A DNA stretch of 14,781 nt from JBBIKU01 sp037445245 (GTDB lineage Bacteria; Chloroflexota; Anaerolineae; Anaerolineales; Anaerolineaceae). This document shows positions 1 to 6,595 of this stretch, one piece after another. The notes below the pieces were generated by a model. That model worked only from the letters and a program-made list of their open reading frames with translations, did not search any database and had not been told where the DNA came from. The DNA lies in NCBI GenBank assembly GCA_037445245.1, contig JBBIKU010000050.1, forward strand, positions 1 to 14,781, in the 5' to 3' direction. Each line of letters starts with the position of its first letter. Position 1 is the stretch's first letter. A program made the translations under genes and the position numbers.

Positions 1-1
1 G

Positions 2-916
2 GTGCTGGGCTTCGCCAACGCTATCGAAATTACCGCCCGCCAGGCGATGCTGGCAGAACTGGTTGGCAGGGAGGCGCTTCCCAACGCAATTGCGCTCAAC
101 TCGACGATTTTCAACGCCGCCCGCGTGATCGGACCATCTTTGACAGCGCCCTTTCTGATCCTGCTACAAGAGAGCGGAGAAGGCTGGGCGTTCTTTGCCA
201 ACGGCGTGAGCTACCTGTTCGTCATCGCTGGCTTGCTGCGCATAAAGTCTATCCAAAATAACGCCAGCGGACAAAACCGGCTCAGTTCACTCAGTCTTCA
301 AGACTTTATCGAAGGTCAACGTTATATTCGCCAAACCGCCATCATCGTCTTGTTGTTGTTGATGATCGCCATCCCCAGTTTTCTGGGCTTTCCCTTCCTG
401 CAACTGATCCCGGTTTTCGCCCGCGACCTGTTACGGCAAGTGGGTGATACCGCCACCATTGTTGCCACCCGCAACAGCATCTTGGTCACCAGCCAGGGCG
501 TTGGCGCTTTGCTGGCGTCGCTATTCCTGGCAAGTTTCAGCCTTTTCCGCCGGAAGGGGCTGATGTTGATGGCCGGGCAATACGCTTTTGCCCTGGCGTT
601 GATTGGGCTGAGTTTCAGCCGGAGTCTGGGGGCGGCAATTCCGTTGATGGCGCTGCTCGGCTGGGGTATCGTGATGCAACTGGCGTTGACCAACACGCTG
701 ATCCAACTGACTGTGCCGGACGAATTGCGCGGGCGCGTGATCAGCTCCTACCTGTGGGTGCTGCAAGGCAGTGCGCCCTTTGGCAGCCTGTTTCTGGGCT
801 GGCTGGTGCAGGTGTGGGGAGCGCCCCATGCGCTCATTTTGAGCGGCAGCGTTTGCCTGACCAGTTACCTGATCTTTTACGTAACGCGCCCGACCCTGCG
901 CAGATTAAACCTGTGA
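2..916 (+). CDS. MFS transporter, MFS_3 / enterobactin-exporter-like (5' truncated)
   Basis: This is the C-terminal 304 residues or so of a Major Facilitator Superfamily permease, probably a proton-driven exporter in the cytoplasmic membrane. The visible start matches the conserved middle of MFS_3 proteins: a GFANAIEITARQA stretch, then AELVGREALPNAIALNS and FNAARVIGP. Several hydrophobic helices follow, for example around residues 60-80, 110-130, 165-180, 190-230 and 255-290, with short basic loops such as FRRKG. A full-length family member has about 400-430 residues, so roughly 100 N-terminal residues lie upstream of the window. The GTG at base 2 is therefore not taken as a real start. The stop lies 9 bases before the helicase start, so the two are probably co-transcribed. 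The substrate cannot be read from the sequence. Confidence 0.85.
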   Translation: MLGFANAIEITARQAMLAELVGREALPNAIALNSTIFNAARVIGPSLTAPFLILLQESGEGWAFFANGVSYLFVIAGLLRIKSIQNNASGQNRLSSLSLQDFIEGQRYIRQTAIIVLLLLMIAIPSFLGFPFLQLIPVFARDLLRQVGDTATIVATRNSILVTSQGVGALLASLFLASFSLFRRKGLMLMAGQYAFALALIGLSFSRSLGAAIPLMALLGWGIVMQLALTNTLIQLTVPDELRGRVISSYLWVLQGSAPFGSLFLGWLVQVWGAPHALILSGSVCLTSYLIFYVTRPTLRRLNL

Positions 917-925
917 AATTTACCC

Positions 926-3466
926 GTGAAAAGTGATGCAGCTACTTCCCTGAATCGTTTGCTCGATTCCTGGCGAACGCAACCAAGCGTGGCAGAGAAC
1001 ATCGTCGGTTGGCACACCGAACCGCCGCGAGCGGCGCAATGGGAACCACTACCAGAAAGACTCCCTTCCCCGCTGATCACTGCCCTTTCGCGTTTGGGTA
1101 TCGACAGGCTGTACGGTCATCAGCGCGTCGCTTGGGAACAGGCTCGCGCTGGTCAGGATGTAGTGATCGTCACCGCTACCGCCAGTGGCAAAACGTTATG
1201 CTATAACCTGCCGGTGCTCGCCACCCTGCTTGAAGCGGCGAATGCCACCGCGCTTTATCTCTTTCCTACCAAGGCGCTGACACAGGACCAGCACACCCTG
1301 CTGGAAAAGATGACGGGCGATATCGGCACGCCGAACACTCGCATCGCCCCGGCGGTGTACGATGGGGACACTCCTGCAAACAAGCGAGTTGGAATTCGCA
1401 ACCGGGCGCGCCTCGTGCTGACAAATCCCGACATGCTACACACCGCCATCCTTCCCCATCACACCCAGTGGCAGAATTTTTTGAGCAATCTGCGCTTCGT
1501 GGTGATCGACGAGATCCATGTTTACCGTGGTGTTTTTGGTTCACACCTCGCCAATGTTCTACGTCGTTTACGGCGCGTGGCAAATTTCTACGGTGCGTCT
1601 CTCCAGCACATCATGACCTCCGCCACGATTGCCAATCCCCGCCAGCACGCCGAGCGCTTGGCAGAAAAATCGGTCGTGGTGATTGATCAGGATGGTTCGC
1701 CGGGTGGGGAACGTCATTTTTTACTTTATAATCCACCCATTGTCCAAGCAGAATTGGGTATACGCCGTAGCGCCATCAGCGAGAGCTTGCGTCTGATTGA
1801 TGACCTGATTATTCATGACGTTCAGTCTTTGGTATTTGCCAGGGCGCGCCGCACGGTCGAGCTGATGCTGAAGGATTTGCTATCGCGCTGGCAGGAACGA
1901 CGAGAGCGCATTCGCGGTTACCGCAGTGGTTACCTGCCCGTCGAGCGACGGCGCATAGAAGCCGGCTTGCGCCAGGCAAAAATCTGCACCGTGATTACTA
2001 CCAATGCGCTTGAACTGGGAATCGACATCGGCGGTGTAGACGCCATCCTGCTGGTAGGCTACCCCGGCAGTATCGCTGCTACCCGTCAGCAAGCCGGAAG
2101 AGCCGGCAGGCGGGAGAACGCATCGCTGGCGGTCTTCGTGGCGTCCGGCGGTCCACTCGACCAGTATCTGGTACGTCATCCGGAATTCCTGCTCGAAAAA
2201 TCACCCGAGCAAGCTTTGATTAACCCGGACAACCTGTTGATTCTATTAAAACACTTACAATGCGCCGCCTTTGAATTACCATTCAGCAAAGGCGAGGGTT
2301 TTGGAAGCACTTCTGCGCCAGTGGTTGAGGAAATCCTCTCTCTGCTTGAAGGTACCGGCGAGATCCATCAAGGAAATGGTCGTTTCTTTTGGTCGGCTGA
2401 TGTCTATCCCGCCGCGCAGGTTTCTTTGCGAAGTATTTCGGCGCAGCCGGTGCTGCTTCAGGCACAGGTAGAGGATAGTTTTGTTACTATTGGCAGTGTG
2501 GATCGGGAGAGTGCCTGCTGGATGGTTCACCCCGGTGCGATCTACCTGCATGAAGGGAGTTCCTTTGTAGTGGAAACGCTCGATTTGGAAAACCGCCGCG
2601 CCGAATTAACACTGACAGACGTGGATTATTTCACCGAGGCACGGCAACGGGTAGATGCAGAGTGTTTGCAGATTTTGAGTCGGCAGGAAGAGAGAATGGG
2701 GACCAGGGTATTCGGTGAGATCAGAGTCACCACCCAGGTAACTGGCTACCGCCGTCTGCGCTGGTTGACCCAGGAGAATATGGGCGAATTCCCGCTCGAA
2801 TTGCCCGCCACGAACATGCGCACAATCGCTTACTGGATTAGTCTGTCCTCGGCTGGCTTGGAACAATTGCGCCAGACGGGCAGTTGGTGCGGCGAATCTG
2901 TATCCTATGGAAAGAATTGGACGCGCCAGAAAGAATTGACACGCCGGCGCGATGAGTATACCTGCCAGGTCTGCGGACGCAAGGAAGTGAAGCAGGCACA
3001 CCACGTCCACCACAAGTTGCCCTTCAGAACATTTGACGACTACGAACAGGCAAACCAGCTTGAGAACTTGGTTACACTGTGCCCCTCGTGTCACCAGCGC
3101 GCCGAGATGACGGTGCGCATGCGCAGCGGTTTGGCAGGTTTAGGATACCTCTTGCATCACCTGGCGCCGTTGCTGGTGATGTGTGATCCGAATGATCTGG
3201 GGGTCTGGTCAGAGCCACAGTCAGCGCTGGGAGGTGCAACCCCAACCGTGGTGTTATACGATAATTACCCCGGCGGTGTTGGACTGAGCGAAAGTCTCTA
3301 CCACGCTCACGAGCGCTTGTTGAATCAAGCGAAGGAACTGGCGCAAAACTGTACCTGCATGGACGGTTGCCCCGCTTGCACTGGTCCGGCTGGTGAACTT
3401 GGCAGTGGCGGGCGGCAGGAGACCCTCGCCATCCTGAATTTGTTGTGCAGCGAGTTTGCGGCTTAA
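926..3466 (+). CDS. mrfA: MrfA-type DEAD/DEAH-box DNA helicase with DUF1998/MZB zinc domain and an inserted HNH nuclease domain
   Basis: This is a superfamily 2 helicase of the MrfA (YprA) family. In Bacillus subtilis MrfA acts with MrfB in mitomycin C excision repair independent of UvrABC. Visible motifs are Walker A ATASGKT (84-90), Walker B DEIH (195-198), SAT (232-234), the ALELGID motif V region and motif VI QQAGRAGR (388-395). The C-terminal MrfA zinc-binding domain carries C809, C811, C815 and C818 in a CTCMDGCPAC pattern. The protein has 846 residues; the B. subtilis protein has about 750. The excess is mostly a block at about 646-734 containing an HNH fold: CQVC (680-683), HHVHHK (692-697), N714 and CPSCH (719-723). 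The family sequence resumes at GLAGLGYLLHHLAP (from 735). Start is GTG at 926, because no earlier in-frame start fits and the upstream stop is at 916. No good Shine-Dalgarno is seen. The helicase assignment is firm; the HNH activity is inferred. Confidence 0.92.
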   Translation: MKSDAATSLNRLLDSWRTQPSVAENIVGWHTEPPRAAQWEPLPERLPSPLITALSRLGIDRLYGHQRVAWEQARAGQDVVIVTATASGKTLCYNLPVLATLLEAANATALYLFPTKALTQDQHTLLEKMTGDIGTPNTRIAPAVYDGDTPANKRVGIRNRARLVLTNPDMLHTAILPHHTQWQNFLSNLRFVVIDEIHVYRGVFGSHLANVLRRLRRVANFYGASLQHIMTSATIANPRQHAERLAEKSVVVIDQDGSPGGERHFLLYNPPIVQAELGIRRSAISESLRLIDDLIIHDVQSLVFARARRTVELMLKDLLSRWQERRERIRGYRSGYLPVERRRIEAGLRQAKICTVITTNALELGIDIGGVDAILLVGYPGSIAATRQQAGRAGRRENASLAVFVASGGPLDQYLVRHPEFLLEKSPEQALINPDNLLILLKHLQCAAFELPFSKGEGFGSTSAPVVEEILSLLEGTGEIHQGNGRFFWSADVYPAAQVSLRSISAQPVLLQAQVEDSFVTIGSVDRESACWMVHPGAIYLHEGSSFVVETLDLENRRAELTLTDVDYFTEARQRVDAECLQILSRQEERMGTRVFGEIRVTTQVTGYRRLRWLTQENMGEFPLELPATNMRTIAYWISLSSAGLEQLRQTGSWCGESVSYGKNWTRQKELTRRRDEYTCQVCGRKEVKQAHHVHHKLPFRTFDDYEQANQLENLVTLCPSCHQRAEMTVRMRSGLAGLGYLLHHLAPLLVMCDPNDLGVWSEPQSALGGATPTVVLYDNYPGGVGLSESLYHAHERLLNQAKELAQNCTCMDGCPACTGPAGELGSGGRQETLAILNLLCSEFAA
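2861..3127 (+). other. HNH endonuclease domain insertion within the MrfA-like helicase
   Basis: These are approximate limits of residues 646-734 of the helicase. The core is an HNH / McrA-like beta-beta-alpha-metal nuclease fold. A zinc knuckle is formed by C680/C683 and C719/C722. The HNH residues are the tandem histidines 695-696, N714 and H723. A basic stretch (RRRDEY) precedes the first CxxC, as is usual in HNH proteins. The sequence before it (ATNMRTIAYWISLS) and after it (GLAGLGYLLHHLAPLLVMCD) reads as continuous DUF1998/MZB sequence. This looks like an in-frame domain insertion, not a separate gene. All expected metal and zinc residues are present, so it is probably active; that is an inference. 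Confidence 0.88.
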
Positions 3467-3475
3467 AGGTCAGTC

Positions 3476-4711
3476 ATGGAGTCGGTGAGCGATAAACTCA
3501 AATCCTTGGGCGTTGCGCTTGGCAGCGGACACCTTCCGAAAACGCCACCCCCACGTGAATCGCGCCACCCCATCGAAACCATTGTGGATGGACAGGAGGA
3601 TGTCACGCCGCTGGGCAACACTTTTTATGTCCGTAATATCTATCCTGCGGACTATCGGCAGGGACGGCAACCTATCCAAGCTGTTGCGCCGAGTGAAATT
3701 TTGATGCGCTATTGCGGACTGGATGCTGCAATTTCCGCCGGCCTTGAAAATTGTGTTTTCATGGACACCGAAACCAGCGGTTTGAGCGGCGGCAGCGGCA
3801 CTTTTGCTTTCATGATCGGATTGGGGCATTTCACCGCCGAAGGTTTTCGGCTGGTGCAACTCTTTTTGCGTGACCCGGGACAGGAAGCTGCCTTCTTAGC
3901 AAGCCTGGGACGGTTTGTCGCTGATTTCGAATTCGTGGTCACTTTTAACGGAAAGGCATTCGATGTGCCGCTGCTTCGAGCGAGACACATCTTGAATACT
4001 TTCGAGTCACCGTTTCAAAAGATGGCGCACATCGACCTACTGCCGATGGCGAGAAAATTGTGGCGGCAGGCTCTACCCTCGCGCGCCTTGCTTGCTCTCG
4101 AACAGGATGTGTTGGGTTTCAGCCGCACGCTGGATGATATCCCCGGTTGCGAGGTGCCGCAGATCTATTTTGACTACCTGCGAAGCGGTGACGCTACGGC
4201 ATTGAATGGCGTTTTTTACCATAACGCCATGGACATCATTTCCTTGGCAGCGCTATTCAACCACATCAACCAACTGATGTGCGCGCCATACGTGCCTGAG
4301 GTCTACACGGCGCTGGAGCTGGCAGCCGTTGGACGCATATATGAAGATCTGGGTATGGCAGATGTCGCTCTGGCGCTGTACCAAGCCAGCCTGGCGAAAA
4401 AGCCACCTGCCACCTACCTGCAGGAATACTTGCTGCGCGGGGCAAATCTGCTCAAACGCTACGCGCGCTGGGAAGAAGCACTGGCACACTGGCTGGAAGC
4501 CAGTCGGAGTGGGAACATTGCGGCGATGATCGAGCTCGCCAAATATCACGAGCATCATCGCAGGGACTACTCAGAAGCCATAAAATGGACACAGACTGCG
4601 CTGGATAGCCTGTGTTGCAATGGTTTTTCTTCTGCTATACGCAATCAGGTGATGAGCGATCTGCAACACCGCCTGGAACGGCTGCACCGCAAACGAACGC
4701 AACCGCGCTAG
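3476..4711 (+). CDS. mrfB: MrfB-type DEDDh 3'-5' exonuclease with TPR-like C-terminal repeats
   Basis: This is a ribonuclease H-like (DnaQ-fold) exonuclease of the YprB/MrfB family, 411 residues, about the same length as the B. subtilis protein. The five DEDDh residues can be placed: D97 and E99 in FMDTETSGLSGG (Exo I), D163 in TFNGKAFDVPLL (Exo II), and H249 and D253 in YHNAMDIISL (Exo III). From about residue 280 to the end there are helical repeat pairs (AAVGRIYEDLGMADVALALY, YARWEEALAHWLEAS, YSEAIKWTQTALDSL) that read as TPR-like units, likely a partner-binding surface. The ATG at 3476 has AAAGGT (3465-3470) 5 bases upstream. It lies 9 bases after the helicase stop, so the pair is an operon. 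In B. subtilis MrfB is recruited to act with MrfA on mitomycin lesions; the same role is inferred here. Confidence 0.9.
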   Translation: MESVSDKLKSLGVALGSGHLPKTPPPRESRHPIETIVDGQEDVTPLGNTFYVRNIYPADYRQGRQPIQAVAPSEILMRYCGLDAAISAGLENCVFMDTETSGLSGGSGTFAFMIGLGHFTAEGFRLVQLFLRDPGQEAAFLASLGRFVADFEFVVTFNGKAFDVPLLRARHILNTFESPFQKMAHIDLLPMARKLWRQALPSRALLALEQDVLGFSRTLDDIPGCEVPQIYFDYLRSGDATALNGVFYHNAMDIISLAALFNHINQLMCAPYVPEVYTALELAAVGRIYEDLGMADVALALYQASLAKKPPATYLQEYLLRGANLLKRYARWEEALAHWLEASRSGNIAAMIELAKYHEHHRRDYSEAIKWTQTALDSLCCNGFSSAIRNQVMSDLQHRLERLHRKRTQPR

Positions 4712-4736
4712 CCAGCAACCCTGGTCGCAACAGTGT

Positions 4737-4748
4737 TACAATAGCGAC
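4737..4748 (+). promoter_or_regulatory. Possible extended -10 promoter for a leaderless methyltransferase transcript
   Basis: The 37-base gap after the exonuclease gene contains TGTTACAAT (4734-4742), a TGn-extended -10 box (TACAAT at 4737-4742). The next gene's ATG lies 6 bases past the box, which is about where transcription would start. There is no Shine-Dalgarno sequence before the ATG. Together these suggest an internal promoter giving a leaderless or nearly leaderless mRNA. I see no convincing -35 box. Confidence 0.35.
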
Positions 4749-5342
4749 ATGCCTGTAGAAGATGCCCTGTGCTGGAACCAGCGTTATCAACGCATATCCT
4801 GGGATCAAATTTACAGCCCGCGGGAATTTCTACTCGAACACATCGAGTTGTTGCCACGTTCCGGGCTTGCCCTGGATGTCGCCATGGGAGCAGGACGGAA
4901 TGCATCGGCTTTGCTTAAACGTGGCTTGCGGGTTTTAGGCGTGGATATCTCCGCCCAGGCAGCGCTGCTCGCTAAACGGCATCACCCTGATTTAATGGTG
5001 CTGATCGCAGATCTGACCCGCTTTCATTTTCCCGATCGCTGCTTTGAGGTTATCCTCAACTTTTACTACTTGCAGCGCGACATGTGGAATGAGTACGCCC
5101 GCATTTTGAAGCCCGGTGGCGTGCTGGTGTTCGAAACGCTCACCCAGCCGATGAAAAAAATTCACCCCTCCATCTCGGCGGAGCATCTTCTGACTGCCGA
5201 TGAATTAAAGCAGGCTTTTCGCAATTGGGAAATCCTGGTGTATCGTGAAGGCTGGTGCGATAATAGCAGTGGAAAACAAAAAGCAATTGCGAGCATGGTG
5301 GCTCGCTTTCCGCTGCACGTGCGTGAAAGAGAAGAACGATGA
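4749..5342 (+). CDS. Class I SAM-dependent methyltransferase (TehB/UbiE-like)
   Basis: This is a 197-residue Rossmann-fold methyltransferase, probably cytosolic and acting on a small molecule. Motif I is ALDVAMGAGRNA (D43 to N51, the GxG loop that holds SAM). The acidic ribose-binding residue is D66 in RVLGVDIS, and motif III is IADL (86-89). A post-motif block LKPGGVLVFETLTQP follows. The arrangement, and the WNQRYQ opening with a DxxxGxGRN loop, resemble small TehB-like (tellurite/thiol-type) methyltransferases. The substrate cannot be deduced. The family usually shows DLACGxGRN here, so V44 and M46 are mild departures. The start is ATG 4749, which has no ribosome binding site but follows a plausible -10 box. 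The stop TGA overlaps the next start as ATGA, so the two genes are translationally coupled. Confidence 0.82.
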   Translation: MPVEDALCWNQRYQRISWDQIYSPREFLLEHIELLPRSGLALDVAMGAGRNASALLKRGLRVLGVDISAQAALLAKRHHPDLMVLIADLTRFHFPDRCFEVILNFYYLQRDMWNEYARILKPGGVLVFETLTQPMKKIHPSISAEHLLTADELKQAFRNWEILVYREGWCDNSSGKQKAIASMVARFPLHVREREER

Positions 5343-5644
5343 AGAATAGGGTTGTTACCGTCTATACCGCCCAAGGCAAACTGGAAGCAGAAATGGTGCG
5401 GGTACTTCTAGAAGCTGAGCAGATCCCCGCCATGGTTGTTCAGGAAAGCGTCGGTTTAACTTTTGGACTAACGGTTGGACCGATGGGCGAAGCGGACGTC
5501 AAAGTTTTAGAAGTGGATTATCAAAAAGCGCTTGAGGTCATTCGCAAGATGGAAGCCGGTCAACTTGTACTGCCGGACGATCTGGATTTGCCCGGCGAAG
5601 GAGAAGAGGAAGTCGATTCTGACCCGCATGGCGACCTGGCTTAG
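5339..5644 (+). CDS. DUF2007 domain protein (putative signal-transducing protein)
   Basis: This is a small acidic protein of 101 residues. Residues 4-72 (RVVTVYTAQGKLEAEMVRVLLEAEQIPAMVV and onward) match the usual DUF2007 pattern: an N-terminal strand, a helix that ranks molecules by a GxLEAExxRxLLE motif, then a second strand-helix with a VxVxExDYxxALEVI ending. DUF2007 has a ferredoxin-like fold of unknown role and is often called a putative signal-transducing protein. The C-terminal 25 residues are an acidic, low-complexity tail (DDLDLPGEGEEEVDSD). The ATG overlaps the methyltransferase stop by 4 bases. Its TAG stop (5642-5644) overlaps the stop of the convergent aminotransferase gene. Confidence 0.75.
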   Translation: MKNRVVTVYTAQGKLEAEMVRVLLEAEQIPAMVVQESVGLTFGLTVGPMGEADVKVLEVDYQKALEVIRKMEAGQLVLPDDLDLPGEGEEEVDSDPHGDLA

Positions 5645-6495
5645 ATCTGTTCCAGTTCGTCCCGAATGCGATTTTCAAACCCTTGAGAAAGTTGGCGGGT
5701 GACGGCTCCGGGTACGCCATTGCCGATAATGATGTGATTGATCTGGCGCACCGGCAATATCGAGCGACTGGCACTGGTGAGGAAAGCTTCTTCGATTACT
5801 CGCAGTTCGCGAGTGAACACCGGTTCAAAGTGAACCACAAGTCCCTGTTGTTGCGCTTCTGACAATACCAGCCGGCGGGTGATGCCGGATAAAACCTCTG
5901 CATCGGCGGTATAGATCTCGCCGGCTTTCACGGCGAAGAAATTGCTGCTGGCGCCCTCCAATAGCCTGCCTCGTTCATCTTCCAGCAAAACCTCGTTAAC
6001 CCCTGCCGGTAACGCTTTGCGATAACAGCCGACATCAGCGAGGAAGTCGGTGAGCTTGGCTTTGGGATGATGGCGATGGATTGCCGCCGTCACCGTTTGG
6101 ACACCGTTGGTATATTCTTGCGGCGTGGGGGTTTGCAAATCGGTGATGGCGATGTAGATCGTCCCCGGTTGGGCTTCCAGGTCAAGCGTTAGGCGGATAC
6201 GTGCTTCACCGTTGTTGAAGTCCGCGATAACGCGGCGAAGCGCCTGGCGGATCGAAGGGCGGTCAAGCAAGACGGTTTTGGCGGTTTTGAGCCGGGCTGA
6301 TTCCTCCAGCCGCCCAAAGTGATCTTCCAAACGGATCACCGCTCGACGGTTATAGGTTCGGAAGGTTGTGTATGCTCCGCCCGGGATGCAAGCAGAGGAT
6401 TCGTCTAAAGAAGCCGGTGCAGGCTCGAACGACATTTTTTCAAGCCGACTTGATTCGCCAGAAGAATCCAATTGCCAGAGTGTGATAGCAGTCAT
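5641..6495 (-). CDS. PLP-dependent aminotransferase class IV (BCAT / aminodeoxychorismate lyase-like)
   Basis: This is a fold-type IV PLP enzyme of 284 residues. The N-terminal segment GAYTTFRTYNRRAVIRLEDH fits the family's G-x-F-E-T-x-R ... L-x-x-H pattern. The likely Schiff-base lysine is K147 in KAKLTDFL, aligning with the K(x)xxNxL region. LEGASSNFFAVKAG and LSGITRRLVL are the E-G-x-x-S-N-x-F and L-x-G-I-T-R cofactor phosphate and carboxylate motifs. The family includes branched-chain amino acid and D-amino acid aminotransferases and aminodeoxychorismate lyase, and I cannot choose among them. The start is ATG at 6495 (MTAITLWQL). The frame stays open to 6663, but that extension has no family similarity and would run into the divergent protease gene. 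No clear Shine-Dalgarno is seen. It is convergent with the DUF2007 gene (stops overlap). Confidence 0.85.
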   Translation of the reverse strand: MTAITLWQLDSSGESSRLEKMSFEPAPASLDESSACIPGGAYTTFRTYNRRAVIRLEDHFGRLEESARLKTAKTVLLDRPSIRQALRRVIADFNNGEARIRLTLDLEAQPGTIYIAITDLQTPTPQEYTNGVQTVTAAIHRHHPKAKLTDFLADVGCYRKALPAGVNEVLLEDERGRLLEGASSNFFAVKAGEIYTADAEVLSGITRRLVLSEAQQQGLVVHFEPVFTRELRVIEEAFLTSASRSILPVRQINHIIIGNGVPGAVTRQLSQGFENRIRDELEQI

Positions 6496-6595
6496 GTGCG
6501 TTGCTGGTGGTAATTTAGTCGGATGAATTATACTCGTATAAGTACCGTTGTGCCCGTTGGACGGTTGAATGCCGTCAGGAAGGCAGGACATTTGC
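6496..6595. promoter_or_regulatory. Divergent promoter region with inverted repeat
   Basis: This is the longest gene-free stretch in the window (100 bases) and lies between two diverging genes. It contains overlapping -10-like boxes on both strands: TATACT at 6529-6534 (plus) and TATAAT at 6532-6527 (minus). The two -10 boxes sit in a perfect inverted repeat, TTATAC-TC-GTATAA at 6528-6541. The -35 boxes are not convincing. A repressor operator overlapping both promoters is possible but not shown. Confidence 0.45.

Noticed and set aside
2606..3094. Long minus-strand open frame opposite the helicase gene
   Set aside because: It lies wholly within the helicase gene, has no recognisable domain, and the plus-strand frame is strongly supported by motifs.
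2861..3127. The HNH block as an intein or homing endonuclease in the helicase gene
   Set aside because: There is no N-terminal Cys/Ser splice block and no C-terminal HN-Cys/Ser/Thr splice motif. The block is about 90 residues, too short for an intein with endonuclease, and it lies away from the usual intein sites such as the Walker A loop.
6569..6595. ATG at 6569 as the protease start
   Set aside because: It lacks a binding site. The ATG at 6596 has AGGA at a normal distance and gives the usual short N-terminus before the membrane helix.
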